This document shows positions 36,613 to 44,187 of a DNA stretch of 64,000 bases, piece after piece. Each line of letters begins with the position of its first letter. Positions within the stretch are counted from its first letter, which is position 1. The stretch is from JBNGOQ01 sp050589645 (lineage in GTDB: Bacteria > Bacteroidota > Bacteroidia > Flavobacteriales > Flavobacteriaceae). The position numbers and the translations under genes were made by a program. The stretch spans positions 806,001 to 870,000 of the forward strand of contig NZ_JBNGOQ010000001.1 of NCBI RefSeq assembly GCF_050589645.1. Reading direction: 5' to 3'. The notes beneath the pieces are model-generated. The model did no database searches. It was not told the DNA's origin and saw only the letters and a program-made list of their open reading frames with translations.

Positions 36613-37671
36613 ATGACTGCATTATTAACGATTACTGTTTTAGTCTTAGTGGCAATTGCCATCTGGCAGATGACCAAAATATTTGAATTGTCACAGGTTA
36701 GGGCAGATAACTCCCAAGTAGCAACAGATGCGGATAACAAAAACAACGGTTATCTCCTATTTGCATTTTTGATATTTATCTACGGTATTACCATCTTCAG
36801 TTTCTGGAAGTACACCAAATTCCTCTTGCCCGAAGCTTCTTCTGCGCATGGAGCGGATTATGACTATCTGATGTTGGTTTCCTTCGTCATCATTTTCTTT
36901 GTACAGACCATTACCCAGGCCTTGTTGCACTACTTTGGGTACAAGTATAGGGGAGAGACAGGAAAGAAAGCCTTGTTCTATGCCGATAACGACCGATTGG
37001 AGTTCATCTGGACCATTATTCCGGTAATCGTACTGGCAGGATTGATCCTGTGGGGCCTGTACACCTGGACCAATATTATGGACATCAACGAGGAGGACGA
37101 TCCCTTGATCGTGGAGCTCTATGCCCAACAGTTTAACTGGACGGCGAGGTATGGCGGCGAGGATAATGTATTGGGAGAGGCCAGTGTACGGATGATAGAT
37201 ATTGATAGGGCCAATGTACTGGGCTTGGACGAGGCCGATCCCAACGCCACGGATGATGTTATCGTAAAGGAACTGCACCTGCCCGTAGGTAGAAAGGTAA
37301 ACTTTAAGATGCGCTCACAAGATGTACTGCACTCGGCCTATATGCCACACTTTAGGGCACAGATGAACTGTGTTCCCGGAATGATAACCGAATTCTCGTT
37401 TACCCCCATCACCACAACGGCAGAGATGCGATTGAACCCGGACGTAGTGGACAAGGTAAAACGAACCAATAAGATAAGGGCCGAAAGGGCCGCGAACGGC
37501 CAGGATAATTCAGATCCATGGGAGTTCGATTATATCTTGTTGTGCAACAAGATTTGTGGAAAGTCGCATTACAACATGCAAATGAAGATTATTGTAGAGA
37601 CCCAGGAGGAATACGAGAAATGGATGGAAAGTCAGCAGACTTTTGGACAGACCATGGCATCGATGCAGTAA
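36613..37671 (+). CDS. coxB: Cytochrome c oxidase subunit II
   Basis: 352 residues with three hydrophobic segments (about 2-18, 45-65, 80-105 and 130-152) before the CuA cupredoxin domain. CuA ligands: the His in LHSAYMPHFRAQMNC, then C311-N-K-I-C315-G-K-S-H319 and M322. The usual Glu of CxEIC is Lys here, but that position contributes only a backbone carbonyl. No C-terminal cytochrome c domain is fused. It follows actF after 30 bases, consistent with a complex III-oxidase supercomplex. Confidence 0.94.
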   Translation: MTALLTITVLVLVAIAIWQMTKIFELSQVRADNSQVATDADNKNNGYLLFAFLIFIYGITIFSFWKYTKFLLPEASSAHGADYDYLMLVSFVIIFFVQTITQALLHYFGYKYRGETGKKALFYADNDRLEFIWTIIPVIVLAGLILWGLYTWTNIMDINEEDDPLIVELYAQQFNWTARYGGEDNVLGEASVRMIDIDRANVLGLDEADPNATDDVIVKELHLPVGRKVNFKMRSQDVLHSAYMPHFRAQMNCVPGMITEFSFTPITTTAEMRLNPDVVDKVKRTNKIRAERAANGQDNSDPWEFDYILLCNKICGKSHYNMQMKIIVETQEEYEKWMESQQTFGQTMASMQ

Positions 37672-37717
37672 TTTTGACCAAAAAAGAAAACTAAACATAA
37701 AAATAAAATACGGGGTT

Positions 37718-39529
37718 ATGTCAGGAACAGGACACGAACACGAAGAAGATCACGGACATCATCATCATAAGGAGACCTTTATCACTAAATATATATTTAG
37801 TCAGGATCACAAGATGATCGCAAAGCAGTACCTTATTACTGGTTTGATCATGGGTTTCATTGGTATTGCGATGTCGCTTTTGTTCAGGATGCAATTGGCA
37901 TGGCCAGGGGAATCCTTCCCTATTTTTGAGGCCTTGCTCGGAAAATGGGCTCCTGACGGGGTCATGGACGCCGAGGTATATTTGGCCTTGATTACCATAC
38001 ACGGTACTATAATGGTATTCTTTGTACTAACTGCAGGCCTTAGTGGTACCTTTAGTAACTTGTTGATCCCGCTGCAGATCGGGGCCAGGGATATGGCATC
38101 GGGCCTATTGAACATGATCTCCTACTGGTTGTTCTTTACTTCCAGTGTCATCATGTTGCTATCCCTTTTTGTGGAAGCAGGACCGGCCTCTGCGGGTTGG
38201 ACCATCTATCCGCCCCTTAGTGCGTTGCCTATGGCACAGTCCGGATCGGGAATGGGAATGACACTGTGGTTGGTCTCCATGGCCATCTTCATTGCCTCCT
38301 CGCTCTTGGGATCGTTGAACTATATTGTAACCGTTATCAACCTAAGGACCAAGGGCATGTCCATGACACGCCTTCCGTTGACCATCTGGGCTTTTTTCGT
38401 AACCGCCGTCATCGGGGTAATATCCTTCCCGGTACTGTTATCCGCAGCCTTGTTGCTGATTATGGACAGAAGCTTCGGAACCTCCTTTTTCCTTTCGGAT
38501 ATTTTTATACAGGGCGAGGTGCTGCATTACCAGGGCGGATCGCCTGTATTGTACGAACACCTGTTCTGGTTCCTGGGGCACCCGGAGGTATATATTGTAC
38601 TATTGCCCGCACTGGGGATTACCTCGGAGGTGATGTCCACCAACGCACGAAAACCCATTTTCGGATATAGGGCCATGGTGGCATCCATTCTGGCCATCGC
38701 ATTTTTGTCCACCATAGTTTGGGGACACCACATGTTCATATCGGGTATGAACCCTTTCTTGGGCTCTGTGTTTACCTTCACCACGCTATTGATCGCAATT
38801 CCATCGGCAGTAAAGGCCTTTAACTATATTACTACTTTGTGGAAAGGTAACCTGCAATTGAATCCGGGCATGTTGTTCTCCATCGGACTGGTATCTACCT
38901 TTATTTCGGGTGGACTTACCGGGATCATCCTGGGAGACAGTACACTGGACATCAATGTGCACGATACCTACTTTGTGGTAGCACACTTCCACTTGGTGAT
39001 GGGTATTTCGGCCCTCTACGGACTGTTCGCAGGGGTATACCATTGGTTCCCCAAAATGTTTAAACGCATGATGAACAAGAACCTGGGCTACGTACACTTT
39101 TGGGTCACTGCGGTCTGTGCCTATGGCGTATTCTTCCCCATGCACTTTGTGGGCATGGCAGGGGTGCCAAGGCGTTACTATGAGAACACGGCATTCCCTA
39201 TGTTCGATGAACTTACCGATGTGAACGTACTGATCACCGTCTTTGCCTTGATCGCCGGTCTGGCACAGTTGGTATTCCTGTACAACTTTATCGTCAGTAT
39301 TTTCTACGGCAAGAAGACCGTACAGAACCCATGGAAGTCCAATACGTTGGAGTGGACAGCGCCCATTGAGCATTTCCACGGAAACTGGGAAGGCGAAATT
39401 CCCCACGTACACCGTTGGGCCTATGATTATAGCAAGACCTATGAGAACGGGGAGTACATTATTTCCGGACAGGATTTTGTGCCACAGAACATCCCCTTAC
39501 AGGAAAACGAGGAAGAAATGCACCATTAA
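37718..39529 (+). CDS. ctaD: Cytochrome c oxidase subunit I
   Basis: 603 residues from the ATG at 37718; upstream in-frame codons read through the gap after coxB and are rejected. The N-terminus is His-rich (GHEHEEDHGHHHH) before 12 core helices. Catalytic motifs: WFLGHPEVYIVLLPALG (CuB His and cross-linked Tyr), WGHHMF (CuB His pair), HDTYFVVAHFHLVM (heme a and a3 His). It reduces O2 to water with proton pumping. It ends the act-cox operon; no subunit III follows within the window. Confidence 0.95.
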   Translation: MSGTGHEHEEDHGHHHHKETFITKYIFSQDHKMIAKQYLITGLIMGFIGIAMSLLFRMQLAWPGESFPIFEALLGKWAPDGVMDAEVYLALITIHGTIMVFFVLTAGLSGTFSNLLIPLQIGARDMASGLLNMISYWLFFTSSVIMLLSLFVEAGPASAGWTIYPPLSALPMAQSGSGMGMTLWLVSMAIFIASSLLGSLNYIVTVINLRTKGMSMTRLPLTIWAFFVTAVIGVISFPVLLSAALLLIMDRSFGTSFFLSDIFIQGEVLHYQGGSPVLYEHLFWFLGHPEVYIVLLPALGITSEVMSTNARKPIFGYRAMVASILAIAFLSTIVWGHHMFISGMNPFLGSVFTFTTLLIAIPSAVKAFNYITTLWKGNLQLNPGMLFSIGLVSTFISGGLTGIILGDSTLDINVHDTYFVVAHFHLVMGISALYGLFAGVYHWFPKMFKRMMNKNLGYVHFWVTAVCAYGVFFPMHFVGMAGVPRRYYENTAFPMFDELTDVNVLITVFALIAGLAQLVFLYNFIVSIFYGKKTVQNPWKSNTLEWTAPIEHFHGNWEGEIPHVHRWAYDYSKTYENGEYIISGQDFVPQNIPLQENEEEMHH

Positions 39530-39551
39530 GGTGAAAGACATACGATGTATG

Positions 39552-39581
39552 AGCCCGTCCTTCTTTGGATGGGCTTTTTTT
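39552..39581 (+). terminator. Terminator of the act-cox operon
   Basis: AGCCCGTCC pairs with GGATGGGCT (one G-T wobble) around TTCTTT, followed by a run of seven T. It lies 22 bases after the ctaD stop. Confidence 0.9.
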
Positions 39582-39741
39582 ATGGTCGATGGTGGTCTTG
39601 CACCCTCATTTGTCATTCGAAATACATTATTCGTAGTTCCAAGTAGCTCCTTCCCTTTGTTAAGGGAAGGTGGCCACGACCGAGCAATGCGAGCGTCGGG
39701 GGCGGAAGGGTAGTAAAGAAATTACCCAAAGTGCATTGGGA

Positions 39742-39780
39742 TGTCAGTTCGAGCGCTATGCAAAAGGCAGGCAGTCGAGA
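39742..39780 (+). repeat. REP-like element, short copy
   Basis: Begins TGTCAGTTCGAGCG and ends AGTCGAGA with a short middle. The same ends recur at 40030-40073, and inverted at 40102-40176, so this is a dispersed palindromic repeat rather than chance similarity. Confidence 0.7.
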
Positions 39781-39804
39781 ATAGGATTGTTGGCTATCCA
39801 AAGG

Positions 39805-39905
39805 CCCTCACCTTAGTCCTCTCCCACGAGGAGAGGAGACCTATATTGTATAAAAGATTTCCTTCTCCTTGGGGAGAAGGTCTGCCAAGAGGCAGGGATG
39901 AGGGG
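39805..39905. repeat. Imperfect inverted repeat, MITE-like
   Basis: Left arm with CCCTCACC and CCTCTCC, right arm with GGAGAAGG and GATGAGGGG, about 100 bases in total, with internal short hairpins (CTCTCC..GGAGAG and CTTCTCC..GGAGAAG). No coding potential. Confidence 0.6.
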
Positions 39906-40029
39906 AATGATTACCCATCACTCAACACCTAACATTGAGAACTGCGCATTGTTTTAGATTCTTCGCTCCGCTCCGCTTCACTCGGAATCTCCGGCCGCTA
40001 GTATGGATTCGGTAAGAAGTAGTAAAAAA

Positions 40030-40176
40030 TGTCAGTTCGAGCGCCGTGCCCGAGGCAGTCGGGCAGTCGAGAACTCTTGTAGGGTTCTAGTTTCCATTAC
40101 ATCTCGACTACCTGTCCTCCGTACGAGACCTCGGGAGGCCTGCCTGCCGGCAGGCAGGCGGGCGCTCGATGTGACA
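40030..40176. repeat. REP-like inverted element with 22-bp palindrome
   Basis: Left end TGTCAGTTCGAGCG at 40030; right end is the inverted form CGCTCGATGTGACA ending at 40176. Inner ends AGTCGAGA (40065-40072) and TCTCGACT (40102-40109) are also inverted. Inside the right arm, 40138-40159 is a perfect 22-nt palindrome of GCCTGCC type. Structure suggests a folded single-stranded intermediate as in REP elements. Confidence 0.75.
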
Positions 40177-40266
40177 GTTCCAAACAATTTCTTTCAGCCT
40201 CGGAAATCCCCTGCGGTAAACCTCATAAACAGAGCGTTTTTTTAGAGTTGCCTACTAAATCGAAAA

Positions 40267-40345
40267 AAGTTACGCGCTAAGTCTCCAAGAGTTAGCTGCA
40301 TACTTTTTTTAAGTTAGGCGCTAAGTCTTCCCTACTTACCTGCAT
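40267..40345 (+). repeat. Two 35-bp direct repeats upstream of the head GIN gene
   Basis: Copies at 40267-40301 and 40311-40345, 28 of 35 positions identical, both starting AAGTTA, sharing GCGCTAAGTCT and ending CTGCAT. Each is followed by a T-rich stretch. They lie 66 bases before the next start codon. Confidence 0.7.
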
Positions 40346-40410
40346 TATATCGCTTTTTTGTAATATATTTAGTTATCCGCAGGGGAGAAACAAACTTAAA
40401 TCCGGTCCAG

Positions 40411-41235
40411 GTGAAGAAAATAGTGCTAGCAGTTTTGGTATTGACCCATTGTATCGTTCACGCGCAGCGAAAACCAAAGATAAAAGGCAACAGAAGCGTC
40501 ATAGAGGTCATACAGGACCTGCCAGACTTTAATGCCGTGGAACTCAATGACGACCTGGCCATTACCCTGAGCAAATCCGTGACACCGGGTTATGTGATCA
40601 ATGCCGATGATAATCTGATCGATATCCTAAAATTCGAGGTCAGGGACAGCACCCTGGTCATCAGTTCTTTCTACACCATAACGGCCAAGAAGCAATTGGA
40701 CATTACCGTGAACTACCGCGAATTGGAGTCCATTACCTTGCGCGAGGGCCAGATAGGCATGGTAGACATCATCAACACGGACCGATTGTACGTCAATACT
40801 TTTGGCTTTTCCAAACTACAGCTCAATGCCGATGCCTCCATTATGGACTTGAATATGGAGGGTAATAGTAGTGGCGATTTTAATCTGGACATAGATTCGC
40901 TCAACATCACCCTCAAGGACAAGATCAAGGCAGAGATCTATTCGGTAAGCGAAAAGAATACGGTAGAGGCACGGAACAACGCCTCCTTTAGGATGGAGGG
41001 TACTACCGATACCCTGCAGATAAAGCTCATTGGAAATACCAATGCAAGAGCGGAGAAACTGGAGGCCGCTACGGTAATCGCCGGGGTGGAAGGCTCTGCC
41101 AACGCCAGATTCTTTGCCTATAAACATTTTGAACTTTCCTCCAGCGGCACGGCCAAGACCTATCTGTACGGCAACCCAAAGATTACTGTATCAGAGTTTA
41201 TGGGTACCTCCACACTTTTTAAGCGGGAAGAGTAA
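40411..41235 (+). CDS. Head GIN domain (DUF2807) exported protein
   Basis: 274 residues. A signal peptide (about 1-18, HAQ) is followed by one DUF2807 beta-helix (about 40-265): FNAVELNDDLAITLSKS, LDITVNYRELESITLREG and repeated short strands ending with the Ser/Ala-Asn-Ala turn 'SANARFFAYKHFELSSSGTAKTYLYGNPKI' typical of the family. It is probably in the periplasm or on the outer membrane; function unknown. It stands alone between repeat-rich DNA and the pyrimidine operon. The start at 40411 is a GTG or the following ATG-less codon region; here GTG gives MKKIVLAV. Confidence 0.85.
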   Translation: MKKIVLAVLVLTHCIVHAQRKPKIKGNRSVIEVIQDLPDFNAVELNDDLAITLSKSVTPGYVINADDNLIDILKFEVRDSTLVISSFYTITAKKQLDITVNYRELESITLREGQIGMVDIINTDRLYVNTFGFSKLQLNADASIMDLNMEGNSSGDFNLDIDSLNITLKDKIKAEIYSVSEKNTVEARNNASFRMEGTTDTLQIKLIGNTNARAEKLEAATVIAGVEGSANARFFAYKHFELSSSGTAKTYLYGNPKITVSEFMGTSTLFKREE

Positions 41236-41260
41236 AAATCCCACCGGGCACGCCCCGAAA

Positions 41261-41292
41261 ACGTAGGTTGCCCGTAAAAACCTACGCTTTAA
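41261..41292 (+). terminator. Possible terminator after the head GIN gene
   Basis: CGTAGGTT (41262-41269) pairs with AACCTACG (41279-41286), followed by only a weak T stretch (CTTTAATT). Confidence 0.4.
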
Positions 41293-41350
41293 TTATTTGT
41301 TGTATTTTTATATAAAGGCCTACACCTTCAAAATAGAAAAAGAGAACAGT

Positions 41351-42817
41351 ATGCAACGGATAAAGGAACAACCCCAGGTACAGAATTTTATAGACGGAAG
41401 TTTTGAACGGAACGGACACACGCCCATGGACGTAATCAGTCCCTTGGACGGTAGTATTATTTCCTCCCTTCCCCTGTCTACCTATGACGATGTGGACAAG
41501 GCGGTACAGGTAGCGCACAAAGCCTATCCGGAATGGTCCGGAAAGACCCTAAAGGAACGCGTTCAAATATTCTTTAAGTACAGGACCCTCTTGGAGGAAC
41601 ATATGGAGGAGCTCACCAATTTGGTGCAGCTGGAAAACGGGAAAACCTATGGTGAGGCCAAGGCCGAAGTGGAAAAAAGTATGGAACTCTGCGAGTTTGC
41701 CGTGTCCATGCCACAGATCGTGGTGAATGAGATCCAGGAGGTGAGCAAGGGCGTGGAATGTAGGATAGAAAGAAAGCCTTTGGGCGTGGTGGCCTGTATT
41801 ACCCCCTTTAACTTTCCCAATATGGTACCGCACTGGACCATGCCCAACGCCCTGGTGCTGGGCAACACCATGGTAATGAAACCATCGGAACTGGTGCCCT
41901 TGAGTACCATGCGCATGGCGGAACTCTTGCAGGAAGCCGGACTCCCCAAGGGGGTCTTCAATATCGTGAACGGCGGCAAGGAAGTGGTAGAGGCCATTTG
42001 CGACCACCCCAAGATCGAAGCCGTCTCCTTTGTAGGTTCTACCAAGGTGGCCAAGATCGTGTACAAGCGTGCCACCGCTTCTCTGAAACGCTGTGTAGCC
42101 CTGGGCGGGGCCAAAAACCATTTGTTGGTACTGCCCGATGCCAATCCGGAAATGACGGCTTCCAACGTGGTGGCCTCCATGTCTGGTTGTGCGGGCCAGC
42201 GCTGTATGGCGGCCTCCGTTATGGTGGGGGTAGACAAGGTGCAGCATATCATAGACCGTATGGTAGAGGAGACCAAAAAAATAGTGCCGGGCGAAAACCT
42301 GGGCTCCGTAATCAGCGCTGCGGCCAAGGAACGCATAGAAGGTTATATTACCGAGGCGGAGAACAATGGGGCCAAAGTGCTGGTAGATGGCAGAAATGCC
42401 ACCGTTCCCGGCAAGGAGGGCGGATTCTATGTAGGCCCTACCATTTTGGATTATGTCACTACCGACATGTCCGTGGCCCGCGAAGAGATCTTTGGGCCGG
42501 TCATTTCCATCATCAGGGCCAAGAACCTGGATGAGGCCATCGATATAGAGAACGGATCTAATTACGGTAATGCCGCGGCGGTGTTTACCCAAAGCGGCGG
42601 CCTGGCCAAACAAGTAATGGAACGCGCCAGCGCCGGAATGATCGGTGTAAACATTGGGGTGCCCGTACCACGGGAGCCTTTCTCCTTTGGCGGGTGGAAC
42701 GAGTCTAAATTCGGGGTCGGGGATATTACGGGTAGAAGCTCCATAGAATTTTGGACCCAAAATAAAAAGACAACCACGAAATGGAATCCGGAAGCACAGA
42801 TCAATTGGATGAGCTAA
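41351..42817 (+). CDS. mmsA: CoA-acylating (methyl)malonate-semialdehyde dehydrogenase
   Basis: 488 residues from the ATG at 41351 (MQRIKEQPQVQNFIDG); upstream in-frame codons (KAYTFKIEKENS) are unlike the family. It converts malonate semialdehyde plus CoA and NAD to acetyl-CoA and CO2, or methylmalonate semialdehyde to propionyl-CoA. Motifs: PFNFPNMVPHWTMPNALVLGN, FVGSTKVAK, GGAKNH and the catalytic Cys285 in GQRCMA. First gene of the pyrimidine catabolic operon, doing its last step (from beta-alanine or beta-aminoisobutyrate). Confidence 0.93.
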   Translation: MQRIKEQPQVQNFIDGSFERNGHTPMDVISPLDGSIISSLPLSTYDDVDKAVQVAHKAYPEWSGKTLKERVQIFFKYRTLLEEHMEELTNLVQLENGKTYGEAKAEVEKSMELCEFAVSMPQIVVNEIQEVSKGVECRIERKPLGVVACITPFNFPNMVPHWTMPNALVLGNTMVMKPSELVPLSTMRMAELLQEAGLPKGVFNIVNGGKEVVEAICDHPKIEAVSFVGSTKVAKIVYKRATASLKRCVALGGAKNHLLVLPDANPEMTASNVVASMSGCAGQRCMAASVMVGVDKVQHIIDRMVEETKKIVPGENLGSVISAAAKERIEGYITEAENNGAKVLVDGRNATVPGKEGGFYVGPTILDYVTTDMSVAREEIFGPVISIIRAKNLDEAIDIENGSNYGNAAAVFTQSGGLAKQVMERASAGMIGVNIGVPVPREPFSFGGWNESKFGVGDITGRSSIEFWTQNKKTTTKWNPEAQINWMS

Positions 42818-42853
42818 GCCGGACCCATTTCCTCCCATAACAAATGCCAATAC

Positions 42854-44185
42854 ATGAATGATCAGATTGTAAAGAACAATTTAGACTACACCTTATTTTC
42901 CTGGGCCAAACAAGGCGGACTCAATCCCATAAATGCACATCGTGCCAAGGGCTCCTATGTGTACGATAGGGACGGAAAAAAATACCTGGACTTCTCCTCA
43001 CAGTTGATGAACGTGAACATTGGCCATGGCGATCAGCGCATTACCGAAGCCGTAGCAAAACAGATGCAGGAAGTGAGTTATGTATATCCGGGCATGGCCA
43101 CAGAGGTACGGGGCAAGCTGGGCAAAAAGCTTGCGGAGATTACCCCGGGCAACCTTAGCAAGACCTTTTTTACCTTGGGAGGCGCAGAAGCGGTAGAAAA
43201 TGCGATTAAGCTCGCTAGAATCTATTCCAAAAGGCACAAGATAATAGGCCATTACCGGTCATACCACGGTGCTACCTACGGGGCCATGTCCGCCGGGGGC
43301 GATCCCAGAAAGTTTGCTATGGATGCGCAGTCCGTAAACAACTTTGTCCATGTAGAAAACCCATACTTTTATAGATGCCCTTGGAATTCCGCAACCATGG
43401 AGGAATGCGGGGAACGGGCGGCGGCCCACCTGGAGCGGGTGGTCCAGTTTGAAAACCCCGATGCCGTTGCGGCGATCCTGTTCGAAGGAGAGTCCGGCTC
43501 CTCGGGCTGTATTAAATATCCGCCCATGTACCTGAAAAAAGTACGGGACATCTGTGATCGCTATGGTATCCTCTTAATTATTGACGAGACCATGAGCGGT
43601 TTTGGCCGAACGGGAAAAATGTTCGGCGTGGACCATCACGAGGTAACTCCGGATATCATGTGTATGGCCAAGGGGCTTACCTCGGGCTATCTGCCCCTGG
43701 GGGCCATGACGGTCACGGATACCATCGCCCAAAAATTTAACGACCACCCTATGCTTTTGGGGCTTACCTATTCGGCCCATGCCGTTTCCTGTGCAGCGGC
43801 CGTGGCGAACATTAAGATCCTCGAGGAGGAGGGACTGGTGGCAAAAGCGGCCAAGATGGGAAGCTATATCGAGGCAGAAGTGGAAAAACTAAAGGAGAAG
43901 CACCCTTCCCTGGGCGATTTCAGGAATACGGGACTGCTTGGCTGTATAGAACTGGTAAAGAACCGGGAGACCAGGGAACCCACCACGCCCTGGAACGCCA
44001 AACCCGATCAAATGGAGGCCACCCTAAAAATGGCGGCCAAGATCCGGGAGCTGGGGATGTTCACCTTTGTAAGGTGGAACTGGATCTTTATTGCCCCGCC
44101 CTTGAACGTGAGCAAGGACGAAGTGGACGAGGGCCTTGGAATTGTTTCCGAAGCCATGGCCATTGCCGATCAATACTGCAACTAG
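42854..44185 (+). CDS. Class III (omega) aminotransferase, probably beta-alanine transaminase
   Basis: 443 residues, fold type I PLP enzyme of the class III aminotransferase family. PLP Lys273 lies in MCMAKGLTSGYLPLGAM; the preceding IIDETMSGFGRTGKMFG gives the Asp that holds the pyridine nitrogen. In this operon, between the semialdehyde dehydrogenase and the transporter, it most likely moves the amino group of beta-alanine or beta-aminoisobutyrate to pyruvate or 2-oxoglutarate. The acceptor is not determined by sequence. Confidence 0.9.
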   Translation: MNDQIVKNNLDYTLFSWAKQGGLNPINAHRAKGSYVYDRDGKKYLDFSSQLMNVNIGHGDQRITEAVAKQMQEVSYVYPGMATEVRGKLGKKLAEITPGNLSKTFFTLGGAEAVENAIKLARIYSKRHKIIGHYRSYHGATYGAMSAGGDPRKFAMDAQSVNNFVHVENPYFYRCPWNSATMEECGERAAAHLERVVQFENPDAVAAILFEGESGSSGCIKYPPMYLKKVRDICDRYGILLIIDETMSGFGRTGKMFGVDHHEVTPDIMCMAKGLTSGYLPLGAMTVTDTIAQKFNDHPMLLGLTYSAHAVSCAAAVANIKILEEEGLVAKAAKMGSYIEAEVEKLKEKHPSLGDFRNTGLLGCIELVKNRETREPTTPWNAKPDQMEATLKMAAKIRELGMFTFVRWNWIFIAPPLNVSKDEVDEGLGIVSEAMAIADQYCN

Positions 44186-44187
44186 AT

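Larger units (their letters stand above)
39582..40410. other. Repeat-rich intergenic region without a supportable gene
   Basis: No reading frame here looks like a protein; open frames run across repeats. From left to right: a 9-bp perfect stem (CCTTCCCTT/AAGGGAAGG, 39649-39670), a copy of a TGTCAGTTCGAGCG...AGTCGAGA element (39742-39780), a long imperfect inverted repeat with CCCTCACC and GATGAGGGG ends (39805-39905), a second and larger TGTCAGTTCGAGCG element (40030-40176) and two 35-bp direct repeats before the head GIN gene. No transposase is present, so these resemble REP/MITE-type non-autonomous repeats. Confidence 0.7.

Noticed and set aside
39366..39932. Small frames overlapping the end of ctaD and the following repeats
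   Set aside because: They overlap the oxidase gene, the terminator and repeats; no family resemblance.
40138..40159. 22-nt palindrome as an insertion-sequence end or attachment site
   Set aside because: No transposase, target duplication or partner end is visible; it is better explained as part of the REP-like element.
40003..40245. Small open frame in the 39.6-40.4 kb region
   Set aside because: It runs through the REP-like palindromic element and encodes no recognisable protein.
41647..42336. Second antisense frame over mmsA
   Set aside because: Same reason; composition follows the reverse complement of the real gene and no motif is visible.
41549..42850. Long open frame (433 codons) on the minus strand over mmsA
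   Set aside because: The plus-strand enzyme is intact with its catalytic motif; the antisense translation is rich in His and Gly without domain pattern, a shadow of high-GC third positions.
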